NCBI GenBank assembly: GCA_948567375.1
Contig: OX419760.1
Span: 35,898,001 to 35,962,000 of the forward strand
From: Lunularia cruciata
Lineage: Eukaryota; Streptophyta; Marchantiopsida; Lunulariales; Lunulariaceae
Direction of reading: 5' to 3'
Length of the DNA stretch: 64,000 nucleotides
The translations under genes were made by a program, and so were the position numbers. Below are positions 32,950 to 45,189 of this stretch, piece by piece. How positions within the stretch are numbered: position 1 is the stretch's first letter; every line of letters begins with the position of its first letter. The notes under the pieces were generated by a model, which saw only the letters and a list, made by a program, of their open reading frames with translations, was not told where the DNA came from and did not search any database.

Positions 32950-33690
32950 TTTTTCTCTTTTCTGACTTTCATGGTATATATAGAAATATCCTTCCCATCC
33001 TTCATGTTTTCTACGCGATGTGGTCACGGCTATATATATATAGAGAGAGCTATGATCTCTTAGGAATGGTAGGGCATATATAAATATAAATAGTAGGACA
33101 TGTGTCCTTAAGGGCTAAGTGTGGTAGGGCGTATATAAGTGAATATATATAATAGGACTTGTGTCCTCCGGACACCGTATAATTTATTTTTATAAATAAA
33201 ATTATTTATTTGTATTTTTATCATATTTTTGAGTTGAATAAATTATAATTAATATATAAATTCAATTTAAGAATTGCAATTTTTCTTTTGTCCTTTTAAC
33301 ACCCAATTTGTAATCGTTGCACAATTCTATGTGATCTTAGTCAGGGAGTGCAAGAAACAATAAAACGTAGTTACAATACTGATGTAACATGAGTTATCTG
33401 AATACCTGTTGCATAGACTCCCCTCTCCACACTATGCGGATGCATATTTATAATGGTCGTGGAAAACCAAGTCCACTGCGAGATGCGAAGACTATCTAGT
33501 CTATTTGCCCAAAGTACTCTCGACTCTTGCTGAAACATGAAACTCATGGTGTGTAATTTTGATTATTCGCTCGTTATCATGGAATGATCACAGACGCAAA
33601 AGTCATATTGTAACCATGGAAGAATATTTACAATAATAGCTTTAGTTGATATACAGTTGTATTCATATATAATCAACTCGCTGTCTTACT

Positions 33691-34021
33691 CGTGATCAAC
33701 AACTTTAAGCTGTTGTTGCCCTCAATATTCTTAGACATAACGAATGCAATTCTCAATCTTCACGATACAATGGCAAGTTGCTTGGTCCGTTGATGTTTAC
33801 ATCACTTGGTCATCAAGGTTAAACTGTTGTTTCATTCAATATTCCACAAACCTAACACAGGGTGACCGATACAACTGTAAGAATCTTGGTTCGTTGATGT
33901 TTACAATTTTCAGGGTCTTCACTTGGTCATCAACATTAAGCTGTTCTTTCACTCAATATACTACAACCTAACACGGGATGCAATTTTACCAATACAATTG
34001 CAAGTTGCTTGGTTCGTTGAC
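33691..34021 (+). repeat. Minisatellite, three degenerate units of about 113-117 bp
   Basis: Units begin near 33691, 33804 and 33921 and share the order GGTCATCAA...TTAA.CTGTT.TTTC..TCAATAT, then ACCTAACAC, CGATACAA.TG.AAG and CTTGGTTCGTTGA. No coding potential. Confidence 0.6.
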
Positions 34022-37000
34022 ATGCGTTAGCTGTAAATTTGCTACACGTTCTGATGATCGGATTTCGGTGTGTGGGAGTACACCCTTTGAGCTGTCAAGT
34101 ACCAACATATGATGAAGTTAGATAGCATCCAAACAATATGCTGATATATAAGTATGCAATGAAATTCTCAATGCCCAGTGCGCAAACATGAGACCGTTAA
34201 CCCAAAGGTATCAGGTTTGAGGTTCTAATCAAGACAGTAGAACAAACTCAGTGTTTAACGCAATTGTCTAACCTGGAACGGAACTCATCTCCATGGAACC
34301 GTAAACCTTTGTTTGTATTAGAAAATCCAAGTTTAACCTATTTTGGAAAGAAGGATTAACACACTAAAATACCCTACAACTGGAAGTTGAACCCTAAACG
34401 CCCATCCCAATGTTGAGTGTATCGAATCTTCGAACTCTTGCTGAGGATCATGGACGCCGGTACCAGCTTTCCTCGCTGGCTTTGCTTCCTTCCTCAATAA
34501 GTTCTTCCACGGAACTAAACTTGTCGATGGGAGAAAATTTCCATCTAAAATTGTGTGGCACAAGCAGAATCAACATCTGCAGCGTTCAGCCAGAGCACAT
34601 CATCAAAGTCCACTTTAGTAAGGGTTTTCTTCCCTTACCTGGAAAACAGTGTATGATGAAGAGAAGAGAGTTTGTTTCTCCCTTATATGCTCCAAACATG
34701 CTCCTCCTAACATTGAGAAGAAACCGGAATAACTTATTGTCCTCGTATCGGAATTGAGAGCTCAACGACTAAATCTTTCGCCTAAAAGCTTCCAAGAACC
34801 ACCTCGAAAAAAAGCTTTCTTAGTTTACAGAAAAGCTCACATCTGTCCGGGCCAGGGAACGCTGGGCTACCTTGTTAAATATGTCCTTGCATGTCAACTC
34901 CTGAGTCATGGTCGTCCAATTTGTTATCCACGTTATTTCTTTTGCTCGCATTTATTTATGACGGCACATCAAAACATCCGTAAGTGGGTACCTGAACCTT
35001 TTAAGCGGATGCAAGTTGCACTACTATACCGTTCTTGCATATTAGGGAGTTCAGTTATTAGCTCATCATTGGGTTACGAAATTCACTAAAAATAGCAGCT
35101 AAGTTGTGATTTATCCCGTAGACATCGATGGAATCTACCCTGAAACCCCTAATATACATATTACACAAGTTGAGATGGAATCCGAGAAACTTGAGTAGCA
35201 GCAGACGTCCAATGGGACGGATATGATGAGACGAGATGTCATGACATGAATGTAGGACCTCCACAAGTGCTTGATGGGGTCTTCCCACCCTCTTCCCATT
35301 CTCCGCCGTTTTTTCGGTTATTTCTGTCGCTCTCTCTTAGCGTTACAGTTTTGCGATTCTGAATGTTTTCCGCTAGAAGCATACTGCAAAGCTCGGCATT
35401 GGGGCTGGAAGCATTTCACTTTCTGTTTTTATGTCCAGAGGATACGATAGTAGACTAATTTAACATAATAACATTAAGAATTTAAATCACCAATTTTGTT
35501 GCCAACGGCCACCTAAGCACACGTCAAATCTTTCTGGCAACTTGGGGTGCCAAAGTTGGAGTACTGTTCAATCCATCCTGGGAAACTGATTGTAGCTCGC
35601 AAATCCAAAATTATGAGGCATAAAAAGTACTCGGAAATCAAAGTCGTCCCAGGTCCGTGCTCTACAGTTCGCCATGCTACCACTGACTACTGTTTATGTA
35701 CCACTTGAGTTACGTGATTGTAGGCGATAAGGTTCACATTTCCCAACACGCTTACAAGAAATTTGAATGTGGGACAGTGAAATCAATCATTGGAAGTTGC
35801 CATGGGATCTAATCATCGTATCACCTTCGCCCGTTCAAGTTAGTGGCTCTTCCCGGTTTAAGACGCTGTCCTATCTTGAAAACTCGTACAACTTGATAGA
35901 AAGACGAGAAACAAAAGAAAACTGTAACGCCACGAAGTCTGGCGATCTACACTCATTTTTCCTTATAGTATTGAACCATTCTTCTATGTACGGCGCTCTG
36001 GCCACTTCATTTCGTATGTCATATTTCATCGCTTGTACGTGCTTTATGATACAGCTGTAAACTCAGATGCCAATGCCTTGTGATGAAAATCCTCAGGACG
36101 TGATATGTTGATATGAAAAGTAATATGATTCTTTACATGTACAAACAAGTAGGATGGGAAACTACGTAAATTATTTGATGATTCGCGCTGAAGAAGTACT
36201 GAAATGGCGACATAGGAGTATGAAGAGTAAGGCGAAGGGAACGCCCAAAACTCGGAAGTTATGCTTTCTTACTGTATTTTGGTTCTCATCTGTGGTTAAC
36301 ATGTACTCTTGAGTTCTAGGTCACATCCGTAGTTAAGGTGTATTCTTGAGTGGCTAGCAAAGTTGGTCGTCTAAATAATGCACGTAAACCGTGAAGCTCA
36401 ACATAGCTCCCATCGAAATAGCTATGAGTTTTGAAACGGCTCAGGCCGACGAACTCGTGGGTTCGCTTCACTTTTCTCGTTCTTGTTCTTACGCCGATGG
36501 GTCCTGTGAGTCGTAGCCCCCTCGGCTGTATGGTGTATTCTAGTGATGTTAGAAGTTGATGAATTGACGCATCGATAAGGAATGTTTTTCTTCGATTGAC
36601 GGAATCTAGTACATTCATCCCCGGTTTCCACCTCTTTGAAGTGAATATGAATACAGGTGTTCGTCATCTACTTACGTTGTACAGCCTTCTACACAAGTGT
36701 GGGAAGGCGACCGCGTAGAAAAAACGAAGGATGGGAAGACCCCATCAAGCCGTACAAGGAAGGGACAAAAAATAGGTAAAATGGAGATAAGCCCCAAGGA
36801 GTCTATGGTTATTGATAAATGAAAAAGCAGACGTCGTGGTGTTCCGAGTTGCAACTTTTGGTATCTGCAAGATCGGGGATATATTTTCTTTCTACCACAT
36901 TACCTAGCATAAGTCCTCCAGCATAAGTCAAAATCTACATGCTCCTAATGAAACAGGCCTAGAGGTTGGAATAAATCTTCTGTAGTATATTTATAGGGAG

Positions 37001-37189
37001 GTCTCCGAGTCTTCCAGAGAATACTAGGACAGGTGTCTGCTTGTGAAGCATTCAAATTGATGGTGAACAAAAAGGTACTTTCCATTCAAGTCCTACGAAA
37101 CTATTTCCGAAAATAAGAGCTAGCGAGCAACATGATTTTTACTAGGGAGTTTCAGGTGCAATTTTCTTTTCTACGAGATACACACCTGA
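34022..37189. other. Unassigned sequence, no supported gene
   Basis: ORFs up to 115 codons (34410-34757, 34754-35089) show no domain I recognise and no intron structure was convincing. One copy of the dispersed repeat lies at 36703-36759. Confidence 0.4.
36703..36759 (+). repeat. Dispersed short repeat, copy 3 (longest)
   Basis: It extends the shared block to CCCCATCAAGCCGTACAAG, matching the inverted copy at 32901. Reading the opposite strand of it gives FLVRLDGVFPSF, and the 32.9-kb copy gives FFVRLDGVFSSF, but no larger protein is recognisable. Confidence 0.5.
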
Positions 37190-37759
37190 ACTCTAAAAAG
37201 TATTTGATGACCTGGTTTTGGTAAGATGGCTATGTTACTCAGCTCAAACACCTCATGCTAGGTTGTGATTGAATCTATCAAGATGAATGTCTTTGATAAC
37301 ACAATCAAGTCACACTCACTCTAGTTAAGCGACTCCAGGTGACAATCAATGATCTCTGTACATCATATCCAGGAGCTCAAAGGTTCAACATAAAAGCAAT
37401 GAGTTCACCGGAGCTGTACTTTGAAAGTTTACTCCTCTTGCTTGACTTGGAACTCCAACGGTGCCGCTAATGACCCATCTGATGGTGCAAATGGTGGAAT
37501 TGACCGTAGCCCCAATGGTATGATTAGTAGCCCTAACAAGAAATTGGCTGCCATTAAGTAGTCTCTGAGCAACTATACGGATAACTTTGACTGCCAAGAC
37601 TAGCATTTTAGTGTCCAAGCAAACTAGCTTTGACACTACAAATGTCATGACAACTATCATACACATATACATCACTAGAAAACATACATTGCTATCAACA
37701 TCATACACTATAGAAGCACAACTCATACAAAAGTCCTACATGAACTCTAAAAAGTCACA
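37190..37759 (-). repeat. Gypsy-M LTR, copy b (diverged)
   Basis: The - strand starts TGTGACTTTTTAGAG at 37759, preceded by the remains of the polypurine tract, and follows the copy-a LTR through TATAGTGTATGATGTTGA. The inner end near 37190 is approximate. No tandem second unit is seen here. Confidence 0.7.
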
Positions 37760-37912
37760 ATCATTGCCCTAGCTGGTAGTTAGGTCCCTCTAACTCCAAA
37801 TAACCATCTACTCCAAAAATGTGATATGCCTTATGGTGGACAAAGATCAAGAGGTGTTATCAAGTCCCATTGTTAGTCGTATGTTTGCAATCTATATCAT
37901 TTAAAGAGTGAA

Positions 37913-39601
37913 CTAGCTATAGGTCAAGTACATCAAGGACATTACCCCTATCCTTGAGGAACCATCATGAGGGGAAGAGTCAAACATGTCATATGCCATT
38001 TCTCTCAAATAGCTATCACATACCAGCATAATAGTAGCTCCACCAAAAGAGCCACATAATATACATTGCAAGCATGCATGTACATTTGCCAAGCTTGGGT
38101 CCATAGTGCCATCAATGTTTGGGAGATGGCATGGCATACATATGTGCACATGATCCTTCCAAAAAACACTAGCAGATCCTTCCAACATGAGGACTCTTGA
38201 AGGCAAAACCTCATGCACTCTCAAGGTAGTGCGGCTTGTAGTTACATCAAGTGTCATTTGTGCAGCTTGCTATAGATATACATAATCATCCGGATGAAAT
38301 CAGTGGATTAAGGGTCTATAGTCTCCCCCTCAAATAGTAGCATAGCATAAGGTATCCATATGCTAAGCAATTACTAAGTTTTCAAAGGCTATCAATATCA
38401 CTCTCTAAAAGATATTTACTTGTTGAGAGCATGCACTCACTCATATGCTTGGATCATCCAAGTCCAAAACTATAGTAGCATTGAATGAATGGTTGTAGCT
38501 AAATTTGGATCTCATGCACAAAGTAGAAAGTAAGGAAAAAAGGATGCTAAAGAGACTTGTTAGCTAAACTGATAGCTCATGGCCAACCAAGTTTATTGGA
38601 GATCCCAATCTCCTAAGTGGCCTCACTACAAACTGTACTTATGCAATCCTCTCTTCACTATTTGAACCACTCTTTCTATGAAGCCATCGGCTTCAAGGGA
38701 TCTTGGGAGGTAGTCTGATTATTAACCAAGGTCTTGTCATACAAGACCCCAAACTCTCTCAAGAACTTTATACCCTGATCAGTGAAGACCTTAGCTGGTG
38801 CACTAAAAAGTCTAAGAACCTAACTCAAGAACAAGTAAGTTGTCCCTTCATAGACTTGTCAAGACGTACCATAAACTCAATCCATTTATAGAAGTGCTTC
38901 ACCATAACCAAAACATACTAATGATGGCTCATAATGAACAGCAAAGGTCCAAAAAAGTCCAAACTCCAATGATAACCCAATCTCATGATGTGTAATGGGT
39001 GTAACTATGGGATACAAGCATTAAATGATTCTCTAACTTGGTCACAAACCACACATCGAGCAAGAAATTGCTATACATTGGTCATCATATTGCACCACCA
39101 ATAATGACTCTAAAGTAAGATATATGTATGCTTTACTCCAAAATGTCCTAGCTTCTCATGAGCATGTCTTACCAACTATGGTCTCTAAGATGGAAGGGGT
39201 ACTACTTGCACCCTACCATCCTCACATACTCAAAGACGATGTCTACTCTCCAATCTAAATCACCTAGCTTGTTGAAGGACATGGTCTCTTGCCTTGGCAC
39301 CAACTATGCCAACAATAACACCAATGTGAGGATAGTCCATCACTAAGAAATCATTGTGAATGTATTGTTAACCTATACCAATAGCTCCACCCTTTGGATC
39401 TGAGATCTCAACAACTCTTTTTGTTTGTTCTAAGAGAGATACCATTAATGCCTCAAAAAATATACATAGAAAAGTAGATGCATGCCAACCTTGCACCATC
39501 TTCTCATTTGTCTTACCATGCCAATGTGCTCTTGTCTGATCTTGTTGGTTTGTACATGGGTTTCTACTCAACCCATTTGCATCAGGGTTCAACACTCTAT
39601 G
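37913..39601 (-). pseudogene. Gypsy-M integrase and PHD region, copy b
   Basis: The open stretch 38257-37913 repeats the integrase tail and PHD start (REVLPS-like VHEVLPSRVLMLEG, PCHLPNIDGTMDPSLA, CILCGSFGGATIMLVCDSY). The Gly-Trp-His turn is lost. Between 39400 and 38300 the integrase of copy a can be followed with many stops. At 39601 Gypsy-H interrupts. Confidence 0.75.
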
Positions 39602-39953
39602 TGTAAAAGACCAAAATTGAGGAGAGAAATAGGAGAATGGAAGTTCACATTGGGACGCTTGAATGTGGGAAAACTCCAAATGCCTAGCATGAGCTTTGGA
39701 TTTGGTATTTATAGGTAGCATACAAGGCCCTTGAGAAGCTTCTCAAGAAGCCGCCTACTTGCCATGCAAACTAAGCTAGTTAGAAGCTTTTAGAAGCTTC
39801 CTTCTAGAAGCTACTTGCATGAAGCACAAGTTTAACTAGTTGGGAAGCTTCCCAAGAAGCTTCCTAGATGCTTCTAGAATATTCTAGGCTAATTTGGCTT
39901 ATTCTCTACTTTGTTAGCCTTACTAACTACTTTGCTAAATTTCACATTGTTAC
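39602..39953 (-). repeat. Gypsy-H 3' LTR
   Basis: TGTAAAAGACCAAAATTG to CACATTGTTACA, 352 bp. It carries a TATA box (- strand CTATAAATACC, about 39703-39713) and inverted GAA/TTC repeats at 39735-39884, including TTCTAGAATATTC at 39872-39884. Confidence 0.88.
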
Positions 39954-39965
39954 ATATTCTCCCAC
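39954..39965 (-). promoter_or_regulatory. Polypurine tract of Gypsy-H
   Basis: The - strand reads GGTGGGAGAATA directly before the 3' LTR. Confidence 0.65.
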
Positions 39966-41500
39966 CGTTAGTTGGTGACGTCCTCGTCGACATTGAAGCT
40001 TCAAACTCTTGGATGGCCGTCTGTGCATTTTGGAGGTGAGAAAAGGGTTCCCATGTGGCATCATGAAGGGGATACCCTTTTCAAAGGACCTTGTACTCTG
40101 GATGTTGGTGGCGTCCTTGTTGGATGTAGCAACGCGCAAGGGAACGATCAACTTCATACTCCTCATGATCATTGATAGGGATAGGGGGAGGAGGAGGTTG
40201 GACTCAAGAGGAAAAAGAAGAGGGGTTAGGAACAAAGGGTTTCAACTTCGAAATATGAAAGACAAGATGGATACGCATATGACAAAGCAAAGCAAGTCGA
40301 TAAGCAATAGGAGAGACAATTTGGGTGACATCAAAAGGTCCTATCCAATTAGGGGCAAGTTTACAAATTTGGGTATCAAGTGGGAGAGGTAGATCACTAG
40401 AGGATAGCATAACTTTATCACCGACTTCAAAGATGAGATCACAACGATGGTAGTCCGCATATTGTTTTTGATGATTCTAAGCAACAAGGAGGTGACATTT
40501 GGCTTGTTGGAGAGATTTGGATATGGTGGTCAAGAAGGTTGAAGTATGAGGGACCTGAGATGGAAGAGGAGCAAGAAGGGAATCTGGGACAAGCGGATCT
40601 TGGCCAAAATTGAGAAAGAAAGGAGAGAATTTGGTGCTTTCTTGTTTAGAATTGTTGTATGCAAACTCCGTAGCTGCAAGACATTCATCCCAATTGGTAT
40701 GGTGAATGTTGACAAAGGCACAAAGCATATCTTCCAAGGTGCAATTTGCACGTTCAGTTTTTCCATCAGTTTGAGGATGATAGGCTGTGGACAAAGCAAG
40801 CTTGGTACCAAGTCTCTAGAAGAGGGCTTGCCAAAACTCTCTGGTGAAGCAAGGATCATGGTCGGAGATGAGTACACGTGGCATCCCATGATGTTTGGAG
40901 ACATTATCAAAGTAGAGTTGCACCAAGGTTGGAGCACCCATAGTATCAACCATTGGTGCCAAATAGATTTGCTTACTAAGCTTATCCACAAACACCACAA
41001 TTGTTGTGTGACCTTGTTGTGTCTTGGGCAAGGAGATGATGAGATCTAAGCTCACATGTTCCCAACGAGTAGTTGGAATGGAAAGTGGCTAAAGGAGTCC
41101 ACTCGGCTTCTAGTTACTGGCCTTGTTGCGTTGACAACTCTCACATGATTGGACAAACTCCCAAACATCTTGTGTCATGTTGGGCAACCACCATTGGCAT
41201 TGGAGGGTACCCAAGGTCTTGTCCACCCCCATGTGACCAGCTATTGGTAAATCATGGGCTTCCTGAAGGCGCACAAGTTGGAGATCACCTTTGGCTAGAA
41301 CAAAGATCTGGCCCGCATGGAATAGAAGGCCTTCCCTGAAGGAGCAGGTGTTGTACTCCTTGTCACATGTTGTTAGACAACCATGTACCATTTGGAAGAA
41401 GGGATCTTGTTGTAGAGTTGACCAAAACTTGTTATGGACCTTGGGGTCAATTGACACCATCGTAATTGTCACCGTGATGAGAGGAAGAGACTTCAAATCA
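39966..41500 (-). pseudogene. Gypsy-H integrase with C-terminal chromodomain
   Basis: The zinc domain is intact (AHDLPIAGHMGVDKT and CESCQRNKAS, about 41270-41115). The core shows LDLIISLP, LISDHDPCF and HPQTDGKTERANC, so the three acidic residues are present, with a frameshift or TAG near 40816. The tail (40410-40204) has PNWIGPFDVTQIV and HLVFHISKLKPF. The chromodomain (about 40175-39966) reads YKVL, a TGA replacing the aromatic-cage Trp codon, KGYPLHDATWEP-like, then a final helix ending at the polypurine tract. Confidence 0.88.
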
Positions 41501-41559
41501 GGTCATCATGATAGAGCATCAGGGATGACATGGAACTAACCCGATTTGTACTCAAGTTT

Positions 41560-43024
41560 GATGTTGAACAATTGGAGTTTCTCTTCCCACCGATGATGTT
41601 GACTCTTCATGTGCTCCAAGTGTAAGGTCTGCAACAATGGCTTGTGATCAGTTTGCATGATCACTTGTTTCCCCAAGAGATAATGCCCCCATACCTTGGT
41701 GGCATATACCATTGCAAGTTGTTCCCGATCTCAAGCAGAGTAATTTCTTTTAGATGTATTTAGTCGATGAGACACAAAGGCAATGGAATGTAGTCCATAT
41801 GGGAAATCTTGTTGCAACACAGCTCCAATTGCAAAGTTAGAAGCATCAAAATCAACCACACAAGGTAGTTGAGGATCATATGGTTGAAGAATGGGTCTTG
41901 CAGACACCATATGATTTAACTTTTGGAATGCTTCTTCATGCTTGGTGGTCCATTGGAAGCTCAAGTTCTTTCCCAAGAGGTCAGTCAATGGTATAGCCAC
42001 ATGAGCATAATAGTGAATGAACCGCCGATAAAAACTGGCCAATCCGTTGAATGCTTGTACTTTTGTAGCATCCTTTGGGGTAGGTCAATCAGTAATGGCC
42101 TTGATCTTCTCTTCTTCCATCTTGATCTCCTCTGATGAGATCTTATGACCCAAGAAAGTAACTTCCTTTTGGCAAAAGGTACACTTTGACTTCTTGCAGT
42201 AAAATTTCCATTGTTGTAGTCGTCTTAGGACTTCTTGCACATGATTCACGTGTTCTGCCTCTGTCTTGCTGTAGATTAAGATATCATCCAAAAACACCAC
42301 CCCGGACTGATCCAATAGTCCATCCAAACACCCAATGCATCTGATCCTTGAAGACTGCTGGAGCATCAATGAGTCCAAAAGGTAGAACTCTCCACTCGAA
42401 ATGCATGTACCTTGTGTGAAAGGCAGTCTTGTGCACATCCTTTCTATCAATAGGAATTTGGCAATACCCGCTGCAAAGATCCAACTCGAAAAAGTAGCGT
42501 GTTCCACTTAGTTGATCAAGCAAGTCATTGATCCAAGGCAAGGGATATGCATTCTTCACGGTTTGCTTATTGAGCCCACAATAATCAATATAAAAACAAA
42601 GTCCTCCATCCTTCTTTGGAACAAATAGTATTGATGCTTCCCAAGGAGAGGTACTATGTCATATGAAGTCCTTCTCCAACAACTCTATAAGTGTTGTTTG
42701 CAACTCATCCAACTCCTTTGGTGAGAGCCAATAGATCGGTCTACTCATTGGAGTACTCCCTGGCAATAACTCGATCTTGAAAGGCATACCTTGATCAGAG
42801 GGTAATCCCTTTGGCAGGTCATCTGGAAACACGTCCACAAACTCTTGAACTATCCAATCAACCATTGCTTGATGAAGCTCTTGGCCCTCCTTAGATTGTT
42901 CTTGTGCAAGTGGCTTGATCCACACCGTGAATACAAACTTATCTTCCTCCAAAGCTTGCACTATGGTTGCTTTACTAACAAACTTCCCTTCTAAGGACTC
43001 ATCTCTCTTCCAAGCTTGCTCCAT
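41560..43024 (-). pseudogene. Gypsy-H reverse transcriptase and RNase H
   Basis: RT segments are PLPWINDLLDQLSGTRYFFELDLCSGY, FEWRVLPFGLIDAP and the active box VVFLDDILIYS (about 42302-42270), then VTFLGHKISSEEIKMEEEKI. RNase H follows from 42042 with FYRRFIHYYAHVA, DFDASNFAIGAVLQQ, HSIAFVSHRL and, after a stop, HYLLGKQVIMQTDHKPL. Frameshifts separate 43024-42659, 42559-42284 and 42507-42085. A protease-RT linker with LPKGLPSDQGMPFKIELLPG lies at the start. Confidence 0.9.
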
Positions 43025-43189
43025 GGGTACCTTCTTGGCAGACTTCCCATATTGGGATTCATCTCCCTTCTAGGTTTGCTCTATGGCTACCTTCTCGACA
43101 AACGTCCCATCTTTGGACTGACTATTCTTAGGTGTCTTACTCAAAGGTGCCAGAGAACCTAATCAAAAATTCCTACCTTAGTGTTGTAC

Positions 43190-43510
43190 TTCAATTTATT
43201 GTTGGATCCAATCACATTGAACCTTATGACATTCAAGCCAAGGTAGACCCAGAATGATATCATAGTGTAGTGATGCCACTACAAAACTCATACACTCCAA
43301 ATACTCCTTCCCAATCTTGAAGGTAACAAGATGCGAGGTGCAGAATGTAGAACACTTTCTACCATCCGCCATCATCAAACTACTTCCAATCATTGGCTTG
43401 ATAGGAATACCCAATTCCTTTGCTACTTACATAGACATGCAATTCTTTGAACTTCCAGAATCAACCAAAATCCTACAACCCTGATTAGATGTTGTACCTT
43501 GCAAGTGAAG
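43190..43510 (-). pseudogene. Gypsy-H aspartic protease
   Basis: The active-site motif VDSGSSKN is intact (about 43470-43447). A TAA lies shortly after it. The open stretch 43414-43196 has a flap and YDIILGLPWLECHK, the second conserved segment. It processes the Gag-Pol polyprotein. Confidence 0.82.
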
Positions 43511-43611
43511 CAAACTTGCATAGGTCAAGCCTTCAATCCCATTGGAACTAATCAAGCTCCCAATAGGCGGCTCAAAATCTCCTACTGAGATTCCTTGTTT
43601 CCCTAATCATG

Positions 43612-44480
43612 TCACTCCACAACCTCTATTTGGGCAACTTGTCGAGGTCGTCCATTCTTGAGTGGATATTTAGCAATGCAATACCCCAATTGGTGACAAT
43701 AAAAACAACCACCATTTTGTTGCAATCTCTCTCTATCTGCCATACCCAGTGGTCTTTGTTGAATGGCATCAATCTCCATTGGTGCAGGCTCCTCCACTTG
43801 TGTGTAGTGTATTGGTAGGCTCTATGGAGGTTGAGGTCGAAGTCAAGACCAAGTTGTTGCCACCAAGGAATCAAAACGTTTGGCCAACCACATGGCTTCC
43901 TCCAAGTGTTGTGGCTCTTGCATGGTTACCTCTATTTGGTTCTCACCTTCAAGCCTCTCTTAAATCAATCCAGAGCTTCACTTTCCAATATATCTAGAAT
44001 TTTCATGATGGTGTTTTTGAACTACGTGATATATCTTCTTACAGAGCCAATTTGTTTCAACTCTACCAACTTATCCCGTGCAGCTTGTGTGGCATTTATA
44101 GCTTGGAACCGACTAATTATTGCGCTCTTGAATTCTACCCATGTCAAGGGTGGTGCAACAATTTTTTGTGCAGCTTGCTCCACTCGGAATCTCCACCATA
44201 GCTTTGCTACTCCATCCAATTGGCTAGAAGCCAAGAGAATTTGTTTTTGCTCATCTTGTAGATTGGTAGCTTCAAAATAATGTTCATAGTCAAACACAAA
44301 ATTCTCCATTGCACCCGAGAGATTCTGGCCTTCAAATATCTTGGGTTTAGGGAATCTGATCCAATCTTCTCCTTCTTGAATTGGTACTCTCTCTATATGC
44401 TCTTCTCATCAAAGATCTAGTTCATCCAACAATTGAGTAAGGTGCTTTATTTGTTGTTGCATAGCAAGGATAACATCAGG
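43612..44480 (-). pseudogene. Gypsy-H Gag with damaged zinc knuckle
   Basis: The core (44309-44022) reads YEHYFEATNLQDEQKQILLAS, LDGVAKLWWR, WVEFKSAIISRF and KLVELKQIGSV, a typical plant retrotransposon Gag. The knuckle at about 43720-43680 is CFYCHQLGYCIAKY; the expected His and last Cys have both become Tyr. Frameshifts at about 44020 and 43800. Confidence 0.82.
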
Positions 44481-44750
44481 TATTGCCACCATGGTTGCTA
44501 CTTTATCACACAACCCCTAATCTATCTAATTTATTAACACATAGAAACAACATGTCCACCGTTCTCCATAAGTTACAACCGGAAGTATCAAGGGTTCCTC
44601 AGATATGGTGATCAAATGCATAAAATCTTTTCCAAAGTGTGAGGTGATGAATTGTATGAAACTATGCTTAGGTAGCACTTGGACACAAAAATCCAAATGG
44701 TTTGGTTGAAGTGGATTTGGTGGTTCATAAATTCCATCCATCCCATTCCT

Positions 44751-44762
44751 GCTTTGATACCA
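44751..44762 (-). promoter_or_regulatory. Primer-binding site for initiator tRNA-Met (Gypsy-H)
   Basis: The - strand reads TGGTATCAAAGC one base after the LTR end at 44764. Confidence 0.85.
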
Positions 44763-44763
44763 A

Positions 44764-45189
44764 TGTAAAAGACCAAAACAAAGGAAAGAAATAGGAGAAT
44801 GGAAGTTCACATTGGGACGCTTGAATGTGGGAAAACTCCCAATGCCTAGCATGAACTTCAGATTTGGTATTTATAGGTAGCATACAAGGCCCTTGAGAAG
44901 CTTCACAAGAAGATTCCTTGAGCCACTTTCTTAGAGTGCAAACCAAGTTAACTAAGAATCTTCTCAAGAAGCTTCCTTCTAGAAGCCGCCTACTTGGCAT
45001 GCAAGCTAAGCTAGTTAGAAGCTTCAAGAAGCTTCCTTCTAGAAGCTACTTGCTTGGGGCATAAGTTTAACTAGTTGGGAAGATTCCCAAGAAGCTTCCT
45101 AGATGCTTCTAGAATATTCAAGGCTAATTTGGCTTATTTTCTACTTTGTTAGCCTTACTAACTACGTCACCAAATTCCATATTGTTACA
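44764..45189 (-). repeat. Gypsy-H 5' LTR
   Basis: 426 bp, TGTAAAAGACC to TTGTTACA on the + strand. It is the element's promoter: TATA box at 44866-44876 (- strand CTATAAATACC) and an array of GAA/TTC inverted repeats upstream. Confidence 0.9.
44893..45119 (-). promoter_or_regulatory. Heat-shock-element array in the Gypsy-H 5' LTR
   Basis: Alternating GAA and TTC triplets separated by two bases occur repeatedly. A perfect four-unit element GAAgcTTCaaGAAgcTTC lies at 45018-45035 and a perfect three-unit element TTCtaGAAtaTTC at 45107-45119. Further partial ones are at about 44895-44912, 44955-44990 and 45080-45098. They lie directly upstream of the TATA box in the direction of transcription. 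Such sites bind trimeric heat-shock factors. Confidence 0.7.

Larger units (their letters stand above)
30980..33690. other. Unassigned sequence, no supported gene
   Basis: Short ORFs (e.g. 31478-31774, 32640-33083) show no recognisable domain. A T-rich tract around 32820-32960 and a (TA)n run at 33031-33042 are present; 33180-33290 is very AT-rich. Two copies of a dispersed repeat are described separately. Confidence 0.4.
39602..45189 (-). mobile_element. Gypsy-H: complete chromovirus with heat-shock-element-rich LTRs
   Basis: LTRs are 39602-39953 (3') and 44764-45189 (5'), both TGTAAAAGACC...TTGTTACA on the + strand. Gag, protease, RT, RNase H, integrase and chromodomain follow in Gypsy order on the - strand. 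It sits inside the RNase H end of Gypsy-M copy b: left flank CTATG, right flank CTAGC, a degenerate 5-bp target duplication judged against the copy-a sequence. The 3' LTR has a deletion of about 70 bp relative to the 5' LTR. Stops are fewer than in Gypsy-M. Confidence 0.92.

Noticed and set aside
34410-35089. Two overlapping + strand ORFs of 115 and 111 codons as a host gene
   Set aside because: No domain, no consistent codon pattern, different frames, and no splice structure linking them.
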